A DNA stretch of 64,000 nucleotides from Chitinophaga filiformis (GTDB lineage Bacteria; Bacteroidota; Bacteroidia; Chitinophagales; Chitinophagaceae), in contig NZ_JAKIRP010000009.1 of the NCBI RefSeq assembly GCF_021646545.1, positions 62,001 through 126,000 on the forward strand, given 5' to 3'. A program made the position numbers and the translations under genes. Within the stretch, counting starts at the first letter, position 1. Each line of letters starts with the position of its first letter. Below the pieces are notes generated by a model, which made no database searches, was not told where the DNA came from, and saw only the letters and a program-made list of their open reading frames with translations. Shown in pieces: positions 1-8,793 of this stretch.

Positions 1-427
1 CGCAATTGACAATAGCTCCTTTACCCTGGCGCAGCATGTGTGAAAGTTCGTGTTTCATACAGAGCCACACACCGGTGAGGTTCACTGCCAGTACCTTTTC
101 CCAGTTCTCCTGTGTACATTCATGAGTAGCGGCCAAAACACCTTCTATGCCCGCGTTGTTGAATGCAAAATCGAGCCTGCCATATGTAATGAATGTTTTA
201 TCGATCATGGAAGTAATATCGGCAGCTTTGGAAACATCACACTGTACAAAAACAGCATTGCCTCCCACGGCTGCTATTTCTTTCATCGTTATCTGTTCCG
301 CGTCCTCAATCAAGTCTGCTACAACTACGCTCGCGCCTCTTTTTGCGAAAGCAATGGCTGTAGCCCGGCCTATGCCGAAGCTGCCGCCTGTTACTAAAGC
401 TACCTGTCCATTGAAGATTTTTTCCAT
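1..427 (-). CDS. SDR-family NAD(P)-dependent oxidoreductase (C-terminus missing at window edge)
   Basis: This is a short-chain dehydrogenase/reductase of which only the N-terminal 142 residues lie in the window; the gene runs off the left edge. The start ATG is at 427 on the minus strand. The Rossmann glycine motif TGGSFGIGRA sits near residues 13-22, an acidic residue ends the second strand (VVVAD, an NAD-type hint), and the NNAG motif is present in FAFNNAGIEG. It begins 42 bases after the stop of the glycogen synthase/phosphorylase fusion and is probably the last gene of that leftward operon. The catalytic Ser-Tyr-Lys lies outside the window, so the substrate cannot be guessed. Confidence 0.9.
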   Translation of the reverse strand, partial: MEKIFNGQVALVTGGSFGIGRATAIAFAKRGASVVVADLIEDAEQITMKEIAAVGGNAVFVQCDVSKAADITSMIDKTFITYGRLDFAFNNAGIEGVLAATHECTQENWEKVLAVNLTGVWLCMKHELSHMLRQGKGAIVNC

Positions 428-469
428 AAGAGCTTATTTTATGTTGTTAAGGGAAAATGCTTCCAGCTG

Positions 470-3400
470 TCATGTCCACTTCACCAGTGGCATGTCTGTA
501 CGATGGTACAGAAAATGATTTTTCGGGTATACCCGGAACGTATAAGTGTATTCTCCGCTATGCTGCAAATTTATCTTTGCTGCATATACGATTTCATCTC
601 CCTGCTGATGGCAGAGTTGCAATTCATGTTTAAACGCCGGACTTTCTTTCCTGTATTTATCTGTAAAAATGATCTCTACACCAATATCGTCGGCAATCAG
701 TTTGCCTGCAGTGAGCGTTACCGCGACATCCAGTTGTTCTCCCGCAACCTTTGCAGACAGCAGGCTTTTGGCGGGAGTAACGGCTACGATCCCTATGTTG
801 TCCCAGCCAGCTTTTATTTTGTCTTTCCAGACCACCAGGTCACGAGCCAGTGCATAGTTGTTCTCACGAAGTGCTGCAGCGCGTTCAGACAGCTTGCTAT
901 AACAGGTATTATATTCACTCATCATCCTGTTCATGGAAATTGCCTGCCCGGAGAATATGATAGCCTTTTTAATCTTTGCGACCCATTCCACGGGAATATC
1001 CTGTTGATTTCTTCTGAAGTACATGGGGATTATTTCATGTTGTAGCATACTGTATACTTCGGCTGCATCCAGGGCATACTGTTTGTTTTCGTCAGAATAA
1101 AAATGCTGCGCTGTCAGCGCCCAGCCGCTTTCAGGATGATACTGTTCCGCCCACCAGCCATCCTGTGTACTGAAGTTAAGTACGCCATTGATAAGGGCCT
1201 TCATGCCGCTCGTGCCCGATGCCTCTCTTCCCCTTACGGGTAGGTTCAGCCAAAGGTCTACTCCCTGTACCAGCAGTCGGGCAATATCCGTATCGTAGTC
1301 TTCCAGAAAAATAATATGTGTATGATTGGTGCTGCCTGCCGCATTTCTGATTACCTGTTGCAGCATGCTGACGCCTTCCATGTCTGCAGGATGAGCTTTG
1401 CCGGAGAAGATAAAGATCACAGGTTGCTGCTCGTTAGTGATGATCTTTTTTAACTGCTCCGGATCATAGAACAGCAGGGTGCCCCTTTTATAAGGCGTAA
1501 ACCGCCGCGCAAATCCAACATACATCGCTTGTGGATGTAAGGTTGCCTGTAGGGCTGCGATCTGTTCCGGAGCACGATGGTGCCGGAGTTGCTGTTGGGT
1601 TAGCAGCTGTTGCAGCCGTTCAATCATGGTTCGTTTAAGCCGCTGCCTGATCTCCCATATGCGGGCCTCTGGTATTTCTGCGATATATTGCCAGGAACCT
1701 TTGCCAGATTGCAGATTAATGTCGCATTCCGCGTACAGTTCCTGCCACTCCGGCGCAACCCATGTCGGATAATGCACGCCATTGGTAATATACCGCAGAG
1801 GTAGTTCATCCGGCTCATAATCTTTCCATAGGGATTGCAGTAGTCCTGCAGATACATCCCGATGCATACGACTGACGGCATTGATTTCCTGTGCCGACTT
1901 TGCAGCCAGGTGGAACATGGAAAAATCCGTCTGCGTATTATATTCGTCTGCTTTTCCCAATGCCATCAGTTGCTGCCAGCTGACATAACAGTCTTCTGCG
2001 AGCCCCGAAAAATAAGCGCGTAACAAGGTTTCGCTGAAGGTATCCATAGCTGCCGGCATTGAGGTATGAGTAGTGAAAAGATGAGAGGCTCTTACTACTT
2101 CAAACGCATCTTCAAAAGAAAGGTGATCCCGGTAAATAAGCTGCCTTATTCTTTCGAAGACAAGAAAAGCGGCATGTCCTTCATTACAATGATATACGTC
2201 AATGGTCAGGTTGAGTGCCTGAAGCAACCTTATGCCTCCGATGCCTAACAGTATTTCCTGTTGCAGCCGGAGTTCTTTTTCTGCCGGATAAAGCCTGGAA
2301 GTTATTTTACGGTCTTCAGGATTGTTTTCGGCGATATCTGTATCAAGCAGATAGAGGTTCGTCCTGCCCACCTGCACTTTCCAAGCCCTGGCGAAGACAG
2401 TTCTTCCCGGGAAGGCGAGTGAGATCTGCAGGGGATCGCCATGGCAGTCCTTCACATCCTGGAAAGGCAGCATTGCCGGGTCCAGGTGCTCCGCCACGGC
2501 CACCTGCTTGCCGTCGTCGGAGAATTGTTGTCTGAAGTAGCCTTCCCTGTAAAAAAGGCCAACAGCCGTCAGGCTCACCTGCATATCACTTGCCGTTTTG
2601 AGGAAGTCGCCCGCCAGTACGCCCAGCCCGCCGGAGTAGATCCTGAAGGCAGGCAGCAACGCATATTCCATACAGAAGTACGCCACTGAAGGACCCGGCT
2701 CCATCGGGAGGTGGTTATATATGTCGAGTTGTTCTTCCAGCACGTGCAAACGCTGTATAAAATCCCTGTTGGTGGTCAGTGCATCCAGCTTTTCATAATT
2801 GAGGTAGCTGAGCATTCTGATGGCATCTTCGTGACAATCAGACCACAGCTGCGGGTCAATACTTCGGAACAACTCTCTGGCGGCGGGCATCCAACTCCAC
2901 CATACGTTCTGGCTGAGCTGCCTGAGCGCTTCCAGTCCTGGTGGAAACGAAGGCGTGATGTTTATCTCCCGCCATACAGGTTGCTGGCTCAGGACTACAG
3001 ATGCACCGGCAGGTAATACCTGCGGCTTGTCGCGAAAAAGTCCTTCCCGTTGCCAGCTTTTATGTAATGCAAAACTGTAGGCTTCGTAATATTTTCCGAT
3101 CAGTTTTTCCCATGTGAAGCGCAGGCTCAGTTCCCTGGCATTGCTGCGCATTTTAGTCACCACAGCAGGCATCAGTTGCAGGAAGGAACGGATGAACGCG
3201 GCAATTGCCTTCGGGGTCTCCTGCATGTCGCCGTCACGCCGGTCTATTATGTTTATACCGATCCGTTCATTTTCCGGCAGCGCTTTCGCCGCAATGCCGA
3301 AACCAGATAATGAGGTGGTGAGGGAGGGTATATGGAATGCCAGGCTTTCCATTGGCGTGTATCCCCACGGCTCATAATAGGAGGGAAATACAGCCAGGTC

Positions 3401-4687
3401 GAAACCCGTCAGCATATCGTAGTACGTGAGATTGAAAATGCCGTCCTGTCCGTTGAGATAGACGGGCGCATAAATCACTTTGACGCTGGCGCCGGGAGTA
3501 TTATTGAGTCCACGCTCTTTCATGCGCTGGATGATAGCATCTTTATCAGGCGCGTACAGGTTATGAGTCAGAATATTGTCCTCCGGCGTGCGCGAATATG
3601 GCGGATGTACATGTTCCAGCAATGCGTCCCTGGGGCCTGTATGCGCTGCGGGGATAAACAACACTGCTAATACTGTCCTGGGGAGTGCTTCTTTTTGCAA
3701 CTGTGATAATGCGTCGATAAAGACATCGATACCTTTATTATGGAATTCATGGCGGCCGCTTTTTATTATCAGCAGACTGTCTTCCGGAAGTTGCTCCTTG
3801 AATAATGTGCCAGCCACTTTCAATACAGCAGCCCTGGCCAGTTTTCTTTTATTCTCAAAATCCTCTTCGGGCGCTATGCCGGTGTCAAAACCATTTGGGG
3901 TGACGTAATCAGGATATTTTTCAAGAAAGATCCGGCACTCGCGGGCTGTTGTTTCACTAACACAGGTAAAACAATCTGCTGTGGCAGCAGCGGTTTTTTC
4001 CAGGGAGTATTTAGCAGTCACGTGGTAATCTGCAGCCCTTGCGGCAGCGTCGACCTTGTCGGCCATATTGTAGAATGGCAGTCCACTGCCTGCCAGTGTC
4101 CTGCCTAGCACAGTAGCATGCGTTGTAAAGACGGTTGCTACCTGTGGTACGTTTTTTTCGAGGTATAGGACGCCGGCGCCTGTCATCCATTCGTGGAACT
4201 GCGCAATGATCCTGTCGGTGGCATTAAGATGCAGGCGGTAAAAATCAGCAATCAGCATCCCTGCGGCATAACCGAACAGGGCGGGGTCAATGTAATCCCA
4301 CTGGCCTGTTAGCGAGTCGAGCCGGAACCGGCTCCACAGATCAGCGAAAATGTCGTTTTTACGGGTGTATAAGGGGCTGAAATCAACCAGAATAGCAATT
4401 GGATTGCCTGGTATATTCCAGCGTCCTGTTCTTATCCGTAAGCCCTCTTTTCCTGCCTGCTCCTGCCATAAAGGGAACAGGGACCTGTCTTCGTGGAACA
4501 CGGATAGCTGACTACCTGTTTTGGTGAGATCTGGCCCGATGAGAATGTAACGATCTTGCAGCTCCTTTTGCAGCGATGCTGCCTTTGTGCTTATTACAGT
4601 ATGGATACCACCTACTTTATTGCAGATCTCCCAGCTTATTTCAAATATATAATCAGGTCGTAGGAACTCATTGCCTGCAGGGATCAT
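470..4687 (-). CDS. Glycogen synthase (GT3-like) fused to alpha-glucan phosphorylase (GT35)
   Basis: This 1405-residue protein carries two opposing glycogen enzymes. Residues about 10-560 resemble the eukaryote-type GT3 glycogen synthase, with the N-terminal signature EISWEICNKVGGIHTV and a later FPSYYEPWGYTP donor-site motif. From about residue 575 a DUF3417-like segment leads into an alpha-glucan phosphorylase of the short bacterial/archaeal type. The pyridoxal-phosphate site is in EASGTSGMKALING, with the lysine near residue 1163, and the MEYALLPAFRIYSGGLG motif is conserved. About 100 C-terminal residues look like an added beta-rich domain. The start overlaps the debranching enzyme's stop by 4 bases, so the two are translationally coupled. 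Cytoplasmic synthesis and phosphorolysis of glycogen is the expected role. Which half is active cannot be decided from sequence. Confidence 0.93.
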   Translation of the reverse strand: MIPAGNEFLRPDYIFEISWEICNKVGGIHTVISTKAASLQKELQDRYILIGPDLTKTGSQLSVFHEDRSLFPLWQEQAGKEGLRIRTGRWNIPGNPIAILVDFSPLYTRKNDIFADLWSRFRLDSLTGQWDYIDPALFGYAAGMLIADFYRLHLNATDRIIAQFHEWMTGAGVLYLEKNVPQVATVFTTHATVLGRTLAGSGLPFYNMADKVDAAARAADYHVTAKYSLEKTAAATADCFTCVSETTARECRIFLEKYPDYVTPNGFDTGIAPEEDFENKRKLARAAVLKVAGTLFKEQLPEDSLLIIKSGRHEFHNKGIDVFIDALSQLQKEALPRTVLAVLFIPAAHTGPRDALLEHVHPPYSRTPEDNILTHNLYAPDKDAIIQRMKERGLNNTPGASVKVIYAPVYLNGQDGIFNLTYYDMLTGFDLAVFPSYYEPWGYTPMESLAFHIPSLTTSLSGFGIAAKALPENERIGINIIDRRDGDMQETPKAIAAFIRSFLQLMPAVVTKMRSNARELSLRFTWEKLIGKYYEAYSFALHKSWQREGLFRDKPQVLPAGASVVLSQQPVWREINITPSFPPGLEALRQLSQNVWWSWMPAARELFRSIDPQLWSDCHEDAIRMLSYLNYEKLDALTTNRDFIQRLHVLEEQLDIYNHLPMEPGPSVAYFCMEYALLPAFRIYSGGLGVLAGDFLKTASDMQVSLTAVGLFYREGYFRQQFSDDGKQVAVAEHLDPAMLPFQDVKDCHGDPLQISLAFPGRTVFARAWKVQVGRTNLYLLDTDIAENNPEDRKITSRLYPAEKELRLQQEILLGIGGIRLLQALNLTIDVYHCNEGHAAFLVFERIRQLIYRDHLSFEDAFEVVRASHLFTTHTSMPAAMDTFSETLLRAYFSGLAEDCYVSWQQLMALGKADEYNTQTDFSMFHLAAKSAQEINAVSRMHRDVSAGLLQSLWKDYEPDELPLRYITNGVHYPTWVAPEWQELYAECDINLQSGKGSWQYIAEIPEARIWEIRQRLKRTMIERLQQLLTQQQLRHHRAPEQIAALQATLHPQAMYVGFARRFTPYKRGTLLFYDPEQLKKIITNEQQPVIFIFSGKAHPADMEGVSMLQQVIRNAAGSTNHTHIIFLEDYDTDIARLLVQGVDLWLNLPVRGREASGTSGMKALINGVLNFSTQDGWWAEQYHPESGWALTAQHFYSDENKQYALDAAEVYSMLQHEIIPMYFRRNQQDIPVEWVAKIKKAIIFSGQAISMNRMMSEYNTCYSKLSERAAALRENNYALARDLVVWKDKIKAGWDNIGIVAVTPAKSLLSAKVAGEQLDVAVTLTAGKLIADDIGVEIIFTDKYRKESPAFKHELQLCHQQGDEIVYAAKINLQHSGEYTYTFRVYPKNHFLYHRTDMPLVKWT

Positions 4688-6654
4688 ACTTGCTCATTTA
4701 AAGTGTTGGTGGTGATGGATGTCTTGTGCTGTGCCCTGAATCCGGAGATGATATATTCCATTCTGATCAGTTCCGCTACACTCCATGCCTGGGCAACCGC
4801 TCCTCCCGGGTGATGCGGGAAGTCTCCGTTAAATAATTCCGGAATGTTATTGATACAGTATTCATCCAGCACATATTTAAATCCGTCATAGATCTTCTCC
4901 AGATAGGGTAGAGCCACAGGTCCTTCCGCTTTTAGCACCGCCTCGGTAAAGTGCCCGAGCAACCAGGGCCATACCGGTCCCTGGTGATATGCTTTATCGC
5001 GCGTTGCCTGATCGCCGGTATATACTGGCTGATACTGCGGGTCGAAAGGTGAGAGTGTTCTCAATCCTCTTGGGGTGAGAAGCTCGTTCCTGACTTTTTC
5101 CATAACTGCCCTTTGTTGTACCGGCAGCAATGGTGAAGAAGGCATTGATACAGCGAATATTTGGTTAGGCCTGACAGACCAGTCGCATGTATCGCCGTTT
5201 ACACAATCGGCCAGGTATTTTTTTTCATCGCTCCAGAAACAGGCGATAAAAGACTTTGCAATTTTTTCAGGGAATGTTTCCCAGCTTTCAATAAAAACCT
5301 GATCATTAGCTTCTGTCGCGGCATTCAGACAGAAGCATATCGCGTTGTACCAAAGGGCGTTCACTTCCACTGCTTTTCCGGTACGCGGGGTAACGGGTCC
5401 TTCAGGCGCTATCGCGTCCATCCAGGTCAGGGCCATTCCAGGCCCTCCTGCGTATATCAGGCCATCTGTTTCCATATGGATATTGAACAAGGTGCCGTCT
5501 CTGTAGGCTGTCAAAATATTTTTCAACGTTTTGCCGTAATCATGCCAGATCCCTTTCCACGAATGTGTTTTCTCTGCATACTGCTGTAAGGCCCATATTA
5601 ACCACAAAGAGGCATCTACTGTATTATACGCCGCACATGTACCTGTTCCGGTATTCGGAAGCAGGCCATTCTTTACCTGCTTCAGGAGCTGCCGTACAAT
5701 GCCCTTGAAAACGTTCACTTTTCCTGTCAGTAACGTCAAGCCAGGCAAAGAGATACAGGTATCCCGTCCCCAACTGCCAAACCAGTAGAAACCAGCTCTG
5801 ATACGGTCGGTCATCACGAACTGTTCTGCCGCCAGCAGCAGGTGATCCCGCAGTGTTTCGGGTTTCCGCACAGCCTCCCTGCATTTGCTGAACCTGTCTT
5901 CCAGGTTACTCATATTTGCAGGAGATAACCCTGCGTAGAAGATGACGGATTGTCCAGGCGCCAGTGATGTTTCAAAGTATCCGGGCGAATACAGGTCTTC
6001 CTGGTACTCATATCCCCGTTCTTTTTCCCAGCTGTATTCAAAATTGTAATACCAATATCCGTTAGCCTGAAATAAACCATCTTTCATCTGTAGAAAAAGG
6101 TCATTGTACCCCGGGTAAAGATTAATGCTGATGCCTTGTTTAATACTTCGGGTGACGGTATCTGCAACACTATTGGCCTTTGTAAGCGTATGCATGTTGC
6201 GGAATGCCACCAGCGGGCGCAACTGAAGTTTAACCGGCTTCCTGCCTGTCAACAGTGTATAGGCGACCATCACACTGCCGTGCCCATCCAGCACGATTTC
6301 TTTCAGCAGCAGGTTGTCATCCAGCTGATACCACCATCGTGGCAATGGATTAGCTGCAAATGCAAGAATATGCTGCAGGGATGATGGCATTTCTGATCCG
6401 GCATAGCGGTGAAGGGACAGTTGAACGGACCTGTCGCCGCAAATGAAAGTCTCATCCAGAGATGATAGTATGACATAATTATCGTCGCCCGGAAATGACT
6501 GAGGCGCTACCAGCAGCCCGTGGTATTTACGCGTATGACAGCCTGATATTGTACTGGCACTCCAGGAGCCTGATGGTCCGGCAACCAGGTATTCCCTGGA
6601 TGCCGAGAAGTTCAGGTCCTGCATGAGTGGGCTATGAAAGCAGTTGTAAAGCAT
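4684..6654 (-). CDS. Glycogen debranching enzyme (amylo-alpha-1,6-glucosidase, GH133)
   Basis: This 656-residue cytoplasmic protein is predicted to remove alpha-1,6 branch stubs from glycogen. The N-terminal half matches the GDE_N beta-sandwich (GPSGSWSASTISGCHTRKYH, residues 26-45). The C-terminal (alpha/alpha)6 barrel carries the family signature WFGSWGRDT at residues 291-299, whose Asp is the usual catalytic acid candidate. The segment AYHQGPVWPWLLG is also typical. Length fits single-function bacterial debranchers, which lack the 4-alpha-glucanotransferase half of eukaryotic enzymes. It lies 11 bases after the BON gene and overlaps the downstream phosphorylase fusion by 4 bases, so it is part of one glycogen operon. 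Confidence 0.94.
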   Translation of the reverse strand: MLYNCFHSPLMQDLNFSASREYLVAGPSGSWSASTISGCHTRKYHGLLVAPQSFPGDDNYVILSSLDETFICGDRSVQLSLHRYAGSEMPSSLQHILAFAANPLPRWWYQLDDNLLLKEIVLDGHGSVMVAYTLLTGRKPVKLQLRPLVAFRNMHTLTKANSVADTVTRSIKQGISINLYPGYNDLFLQMKDGLFQANGYWYYNFEYSWEKERGYEYQEDLYSPGYFETSLAPGQSVIFYAGLSPANMSNLEDRFSKCREAVRKPETLRDHLLLAAEQFVMTDRIRAGFYWFGSWGRDTCISLPGLTLLTGKVNVFKGIVRQLLKQVKNGLLPNTGTGTCAAYNTVDASLWLIWALQQYAEKTHSWKGIWHDYGKTLKNILTAYRDGTLFNIHMETDGLIYAGGPGMALTWMDAIAPEGPVTPRTGKAVEVNALWYNAICFCLNAATEANDQVFIESWETFPEKIAKSFIACFWSDEKKYLADCVNGDTCDWSVRPNQIFAVSMPSSPLLPVQQRAVMEKVRNELLTPRGLRTLSPFDPQYQPVYTGDQATRDKAYHQGPVWPWLLGHFTEAVLKAEGPVALPYLEKIYDGFKYVLDEYCINNIPELFNGDFPHHPGGAVAQAWSVAELIRMEYIISGFRAQHKTSITTNTLNEQV

Positions 6655-6665
6655 AGTTGCAGGAA

Positions 6666-7319
6666 TTAAGGAGCAATGATCAGTTCATCCTTTACATCTA
6701 CCACGCCAGGAGTAGCCCATACCGCTTTTTCGATCTCATTTCTTTCGCCCCATGAACGTACTTTTCCCCTGAGAATAATGTTGTGGCCCTCTGTTATAAT
6801 ACTAATCGCGTCCGCCTCCACATCTGCGCTGCGTTCCAGCGCTTTTTTGATATTATCCTTGACAATTGAACGGGTGAGTGCCGGTCTTAACCGGATCAGG
6901 TTAGTTACACCTTTTACACCCTGCAGATCCTTAACCAGGTTTTCTGCTGCCTGTTTCTGGTATTGCCATTCCACTTCTCCATCCAGTGTTATCCAACCGT
7001 CTTCCACTTTTAATGTCACGCTGTCTTTTGGTACTACCGTACTCCAGGAGAATGCATTCAGGCCGGCATGTGCAATGTCCGTATCTGACTTGCTTTCTCC
7101 ATTGAGGAAATGTACTTCAATGTCCATGGCCACAGCCTTTACGTCTTTTACTCTTTTGGCCGCTTTCTCTGCAGCTGTTTTTTTTGTGTAACTGTTTACA
7201 GTACCACTTAAGGTTACCACACCATCATGGACGGAAACGCCTACTTCGGCAGCTTCCAGGGAAGGGTCCCATACGAGTTCGTCCATGACGTCCTGTTGTA
7301 GTTGAAGGTCTGTTTTCAT
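6666..7319 (-). CDS. Triple BON-domain protein
   Basis: This 217-residue protein is made of three consecutive BON domains, at roughly residues 3-70, 76-145 and 148-216. Each shows the alpha-beta pattern with a conserved V-x-V-x-[DN]-G-V-V/I-T/I-L-x-G core (VSVHDGVVTLSGTV in the first, VTLKVEDGWITLDGEV in the second). There is no signal peptide, unlike OsmY, so it is probably cytoplasmic. BON proteins are tied to osmotic or envelope stress and can bind phospholipid. Here it is the first gene of the glycogen operon, 11 bases before the debranching enzyme, which suggests stress-linked control of storage carbon (inference). Confidence 0.9.
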   Translation of the reverse strand: MKTDLQLQQDVMDELVWDPSLEAAEVGVSVHDGVVTLSGTVNSYTKKTAAEKAAKRVKDVKAVAMDIEVHFLNGESKSDTDIAHAGLNAFSWSTVVPKDSVTLKVEDGWITLDGEVEWQYQKQAAENLVKDLQGVKGVTNLIRLRPALTRSIVKDNIKKALERSADVEADAISIITEGHNIILRGKVRSWGERNEIEKAVWATPGVVDVKDELIIAP

Positions 7320-7356
7320 AATTGAAGAATTGTTGAGTGAGGAAATTGACTCTTAC

Positions 7357-7387
7357 CGAAATTATTGCAAATCGCATGTCTGTTCAA
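7357..7387 (-). promoter_or_regulatory. Possible Bacteroidota-type promoter of the glycogen operon
   Basis: Read on the minus strand, TTG (7387-7385) is followed after 20 bases by TAATTTCG (7364-7357). This is close to the Bacteroidota -33 TTG / -7 TAnnTTTG pattern, with one mismatch in the -7 box. It leaves a leader of about 30 bases before the BON start at 7319. Confidence 0.35.
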
Positions 7388-7437
7388 TGATGGCCATTGC
7401 GTCTGATGATGATGTCTATCCATCTGTTTGTATGATA

Positions 7438-7452
7438 GCGATCATTGATCGC
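7438..7452. promoter_or_regulatory. Perfect palindrome before the M50 protease gene
   Basis: GCGATCA and TGATCGC form 7-base inverted arms around one central T. The site lies 41 bases before the chosen protease start, in the divergent gap with the BON gene, where an operator would be expected. The regulator is unknown. Confidence 0.4.
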
Positions 7453-7493
7453 AGTACATTGGTTTCGGAACTTCGATGTTCAAATCGATTCTC

Positions 7494-8597
7494 ATGAAAG
7501 CAACATTCAGCCTGTTTACGCTCAAGGGCGCCAAAATTGGGATACATTGGACATTTATCCTGCTGATCAGCTGGATATTGATCGCCGACGGGCTTACCGG
7601 TAAGACACCTGCACAATCGTTGTGGAAACTGGTTGCCGTCATGGCAGCTTTCACTTCTGTTGCGTTACATGAGCTGGGCCATATGTTTGCCGCCCGCTAC
7701 TATAGGATCCCGGTTAAAGAGATCCTTTTATTGCCTATCGGCGGTATGACACACCTGAAACGCCAGCCTGAAACACCCGGACAGGAAATAATGATCAGCC
7801 TGAGCGGTCCGGCAGTTAATCTTGTCATTGCGATGTTGCTGATACCATTCCTGCCCGGACAAACGCCGTTATGGAAATCCATTCCTTTTTTCCTTAGTAC
7901 AGACCGGCTGAATTTTATTTTCTTTTTACACGCTGTTAACGTGCTGCTGGGAGTGGTCAATCTTATACCTGCATTTCCCATGGACGGCGGCAGGATACTG
8001 AGAGGAATGATGGAGCTGTTCACCACACCGTTGAAAGCAACCAATATCGCGGTATGGGTCGGTCGTTTTGTGTCGCTGTTGTTTGTAGTCTCCGGCATAC
8101 TGAATATGAACCTGCTGCTTATCATTGCGGGAGTTGTGTTGCTGTTACAGGGAACGATTGAAAAGCACAATGCCATCGTGCGGGATGCCCTGAGGAATGT
8201 ATCGCTCAGGGATGTGCTGGTAACAGACTACCATACCATATCATCTTCACTGACGGTAAGAGAGGCCTTACCTTTCCTCGCCGATTGCCGGCAGCCCTAT
8301 TTTGTCATCACTACGGCGGGATCCCCGGTTGGCATACTTAGCAGGGGAACGCTTATAAAGAGCATTGATAAAAAGCATATCGACCGGGCTGTAAGTGAGC
8401 TGATCACAGAGGAACATCCCGCTTTTGATATCGGCATATCAGCGCTTGGCGCCTGGGAGAATCTGCCACCTGAAACAGATATGATCATTCCTGTGACAGG
8501 CAATGGGGACCTTGTTGGTGTCATCAGCCGCGATGCGATCATTGAATATCTGGCCGTGCACAGACATAGTGATGATATACAGGAGGTATTCAGCTAA
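7494..8597 (+). CDS. Site-2 protease (M50 family) with C-terminal CBS pair
   Basis: This membrane metalloprotease belongs to the S2P/M50 family, which cuts substrates inside the membrane. The zinc motif HELGH is at residues 59-63 and the second motif FPMDGGR at 161-167, giving all three metal ligands. About six hydrophobic segments fill residues 10-220. Two CBS-like repeats follow (about 235-365), containing VREALPFLADCRQPYFVIT and DMIIPVTGNGDLVGVISRDA; CBS domains usually sense adenine nucleotides. The start at 7494 gives MKATFSLFTLKGAKIGIHWTF, which fits the family N-terminus; an in-frame ATG at 7476 would add six residues. It is divergent from the BON gene and its stop overlaps a small convergent gene by 4 bases. 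Confidence 0.9.
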   Translation: MKATFSLFTLKGAKIGIHWTFILLISWILIADGLTGKTPAQSLWKLVAVMAAFTSVALHELGHMFAARYYRIPVKEILLLPIGGMTHLKRQPETPGQEIMISLSGPAVNLVIAMLLIPFLPGQTPLWKSIPFFLSTDRLNFIFFLHAVNVLLGVVNLIPAFPMDGGRILRGMMELFTTPLKATNIAVWVGRFVSLLFVVSGILNMNLLLIIAGVVLLLQGTIEKHNAIVRDALRNVSLRDVLVTDYHTISSSLTVREALPFLADCRQPYFVITTAGSPVGILSRGTLIKSIDKKHIDRAVSELITEEHPAFDIGISALGAWENLPPETDMIIPVTGNGDLVGVISRDAIIEYLAVHRHSDDIQEVFS

Positions 8598-8782
8598 TAA
8601 CGTTGCATGATCAGCACTTCATAAAGCTTTTCGAATACCAGCAACACAAGATTTTTCCATAATGGAAATGTCATTCCCGCAAGTAGTAATGCCGTCAGCC
8701 AGGCGAAGATCTTTTCAATCTGTGCATGCCATTGACCATGAATATTGCCTTTTACAGGAAGGGGAGTGATCTGCGTATACAT
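8594..8782 (-). CDS. Small membrane protein, unknown
   Basis: This 62-residue product has a hydrophobic stretch at residues 27-57 (IFAWLTALLLAGMTFPLW onward) and is otherwise unrecognised. It begins 11 bases after the stop of the upstream lipoprotein gene on the same strand, which suggests co-transcription. Its last bases overlap the end of the convergent protease gene. The spacing and the clear membrane segment support a real gene, but the short length leaves doubt. Confidence 0.5.
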   Translation of the reverse strand: MYTQITPLPVKGNIHGQWHAQIEKIFAWLTALLLAGMTFPLWKNLVLLVFEKLYEVLIMQRY

Positions 8783-8793
8783 AACAATGAAAT

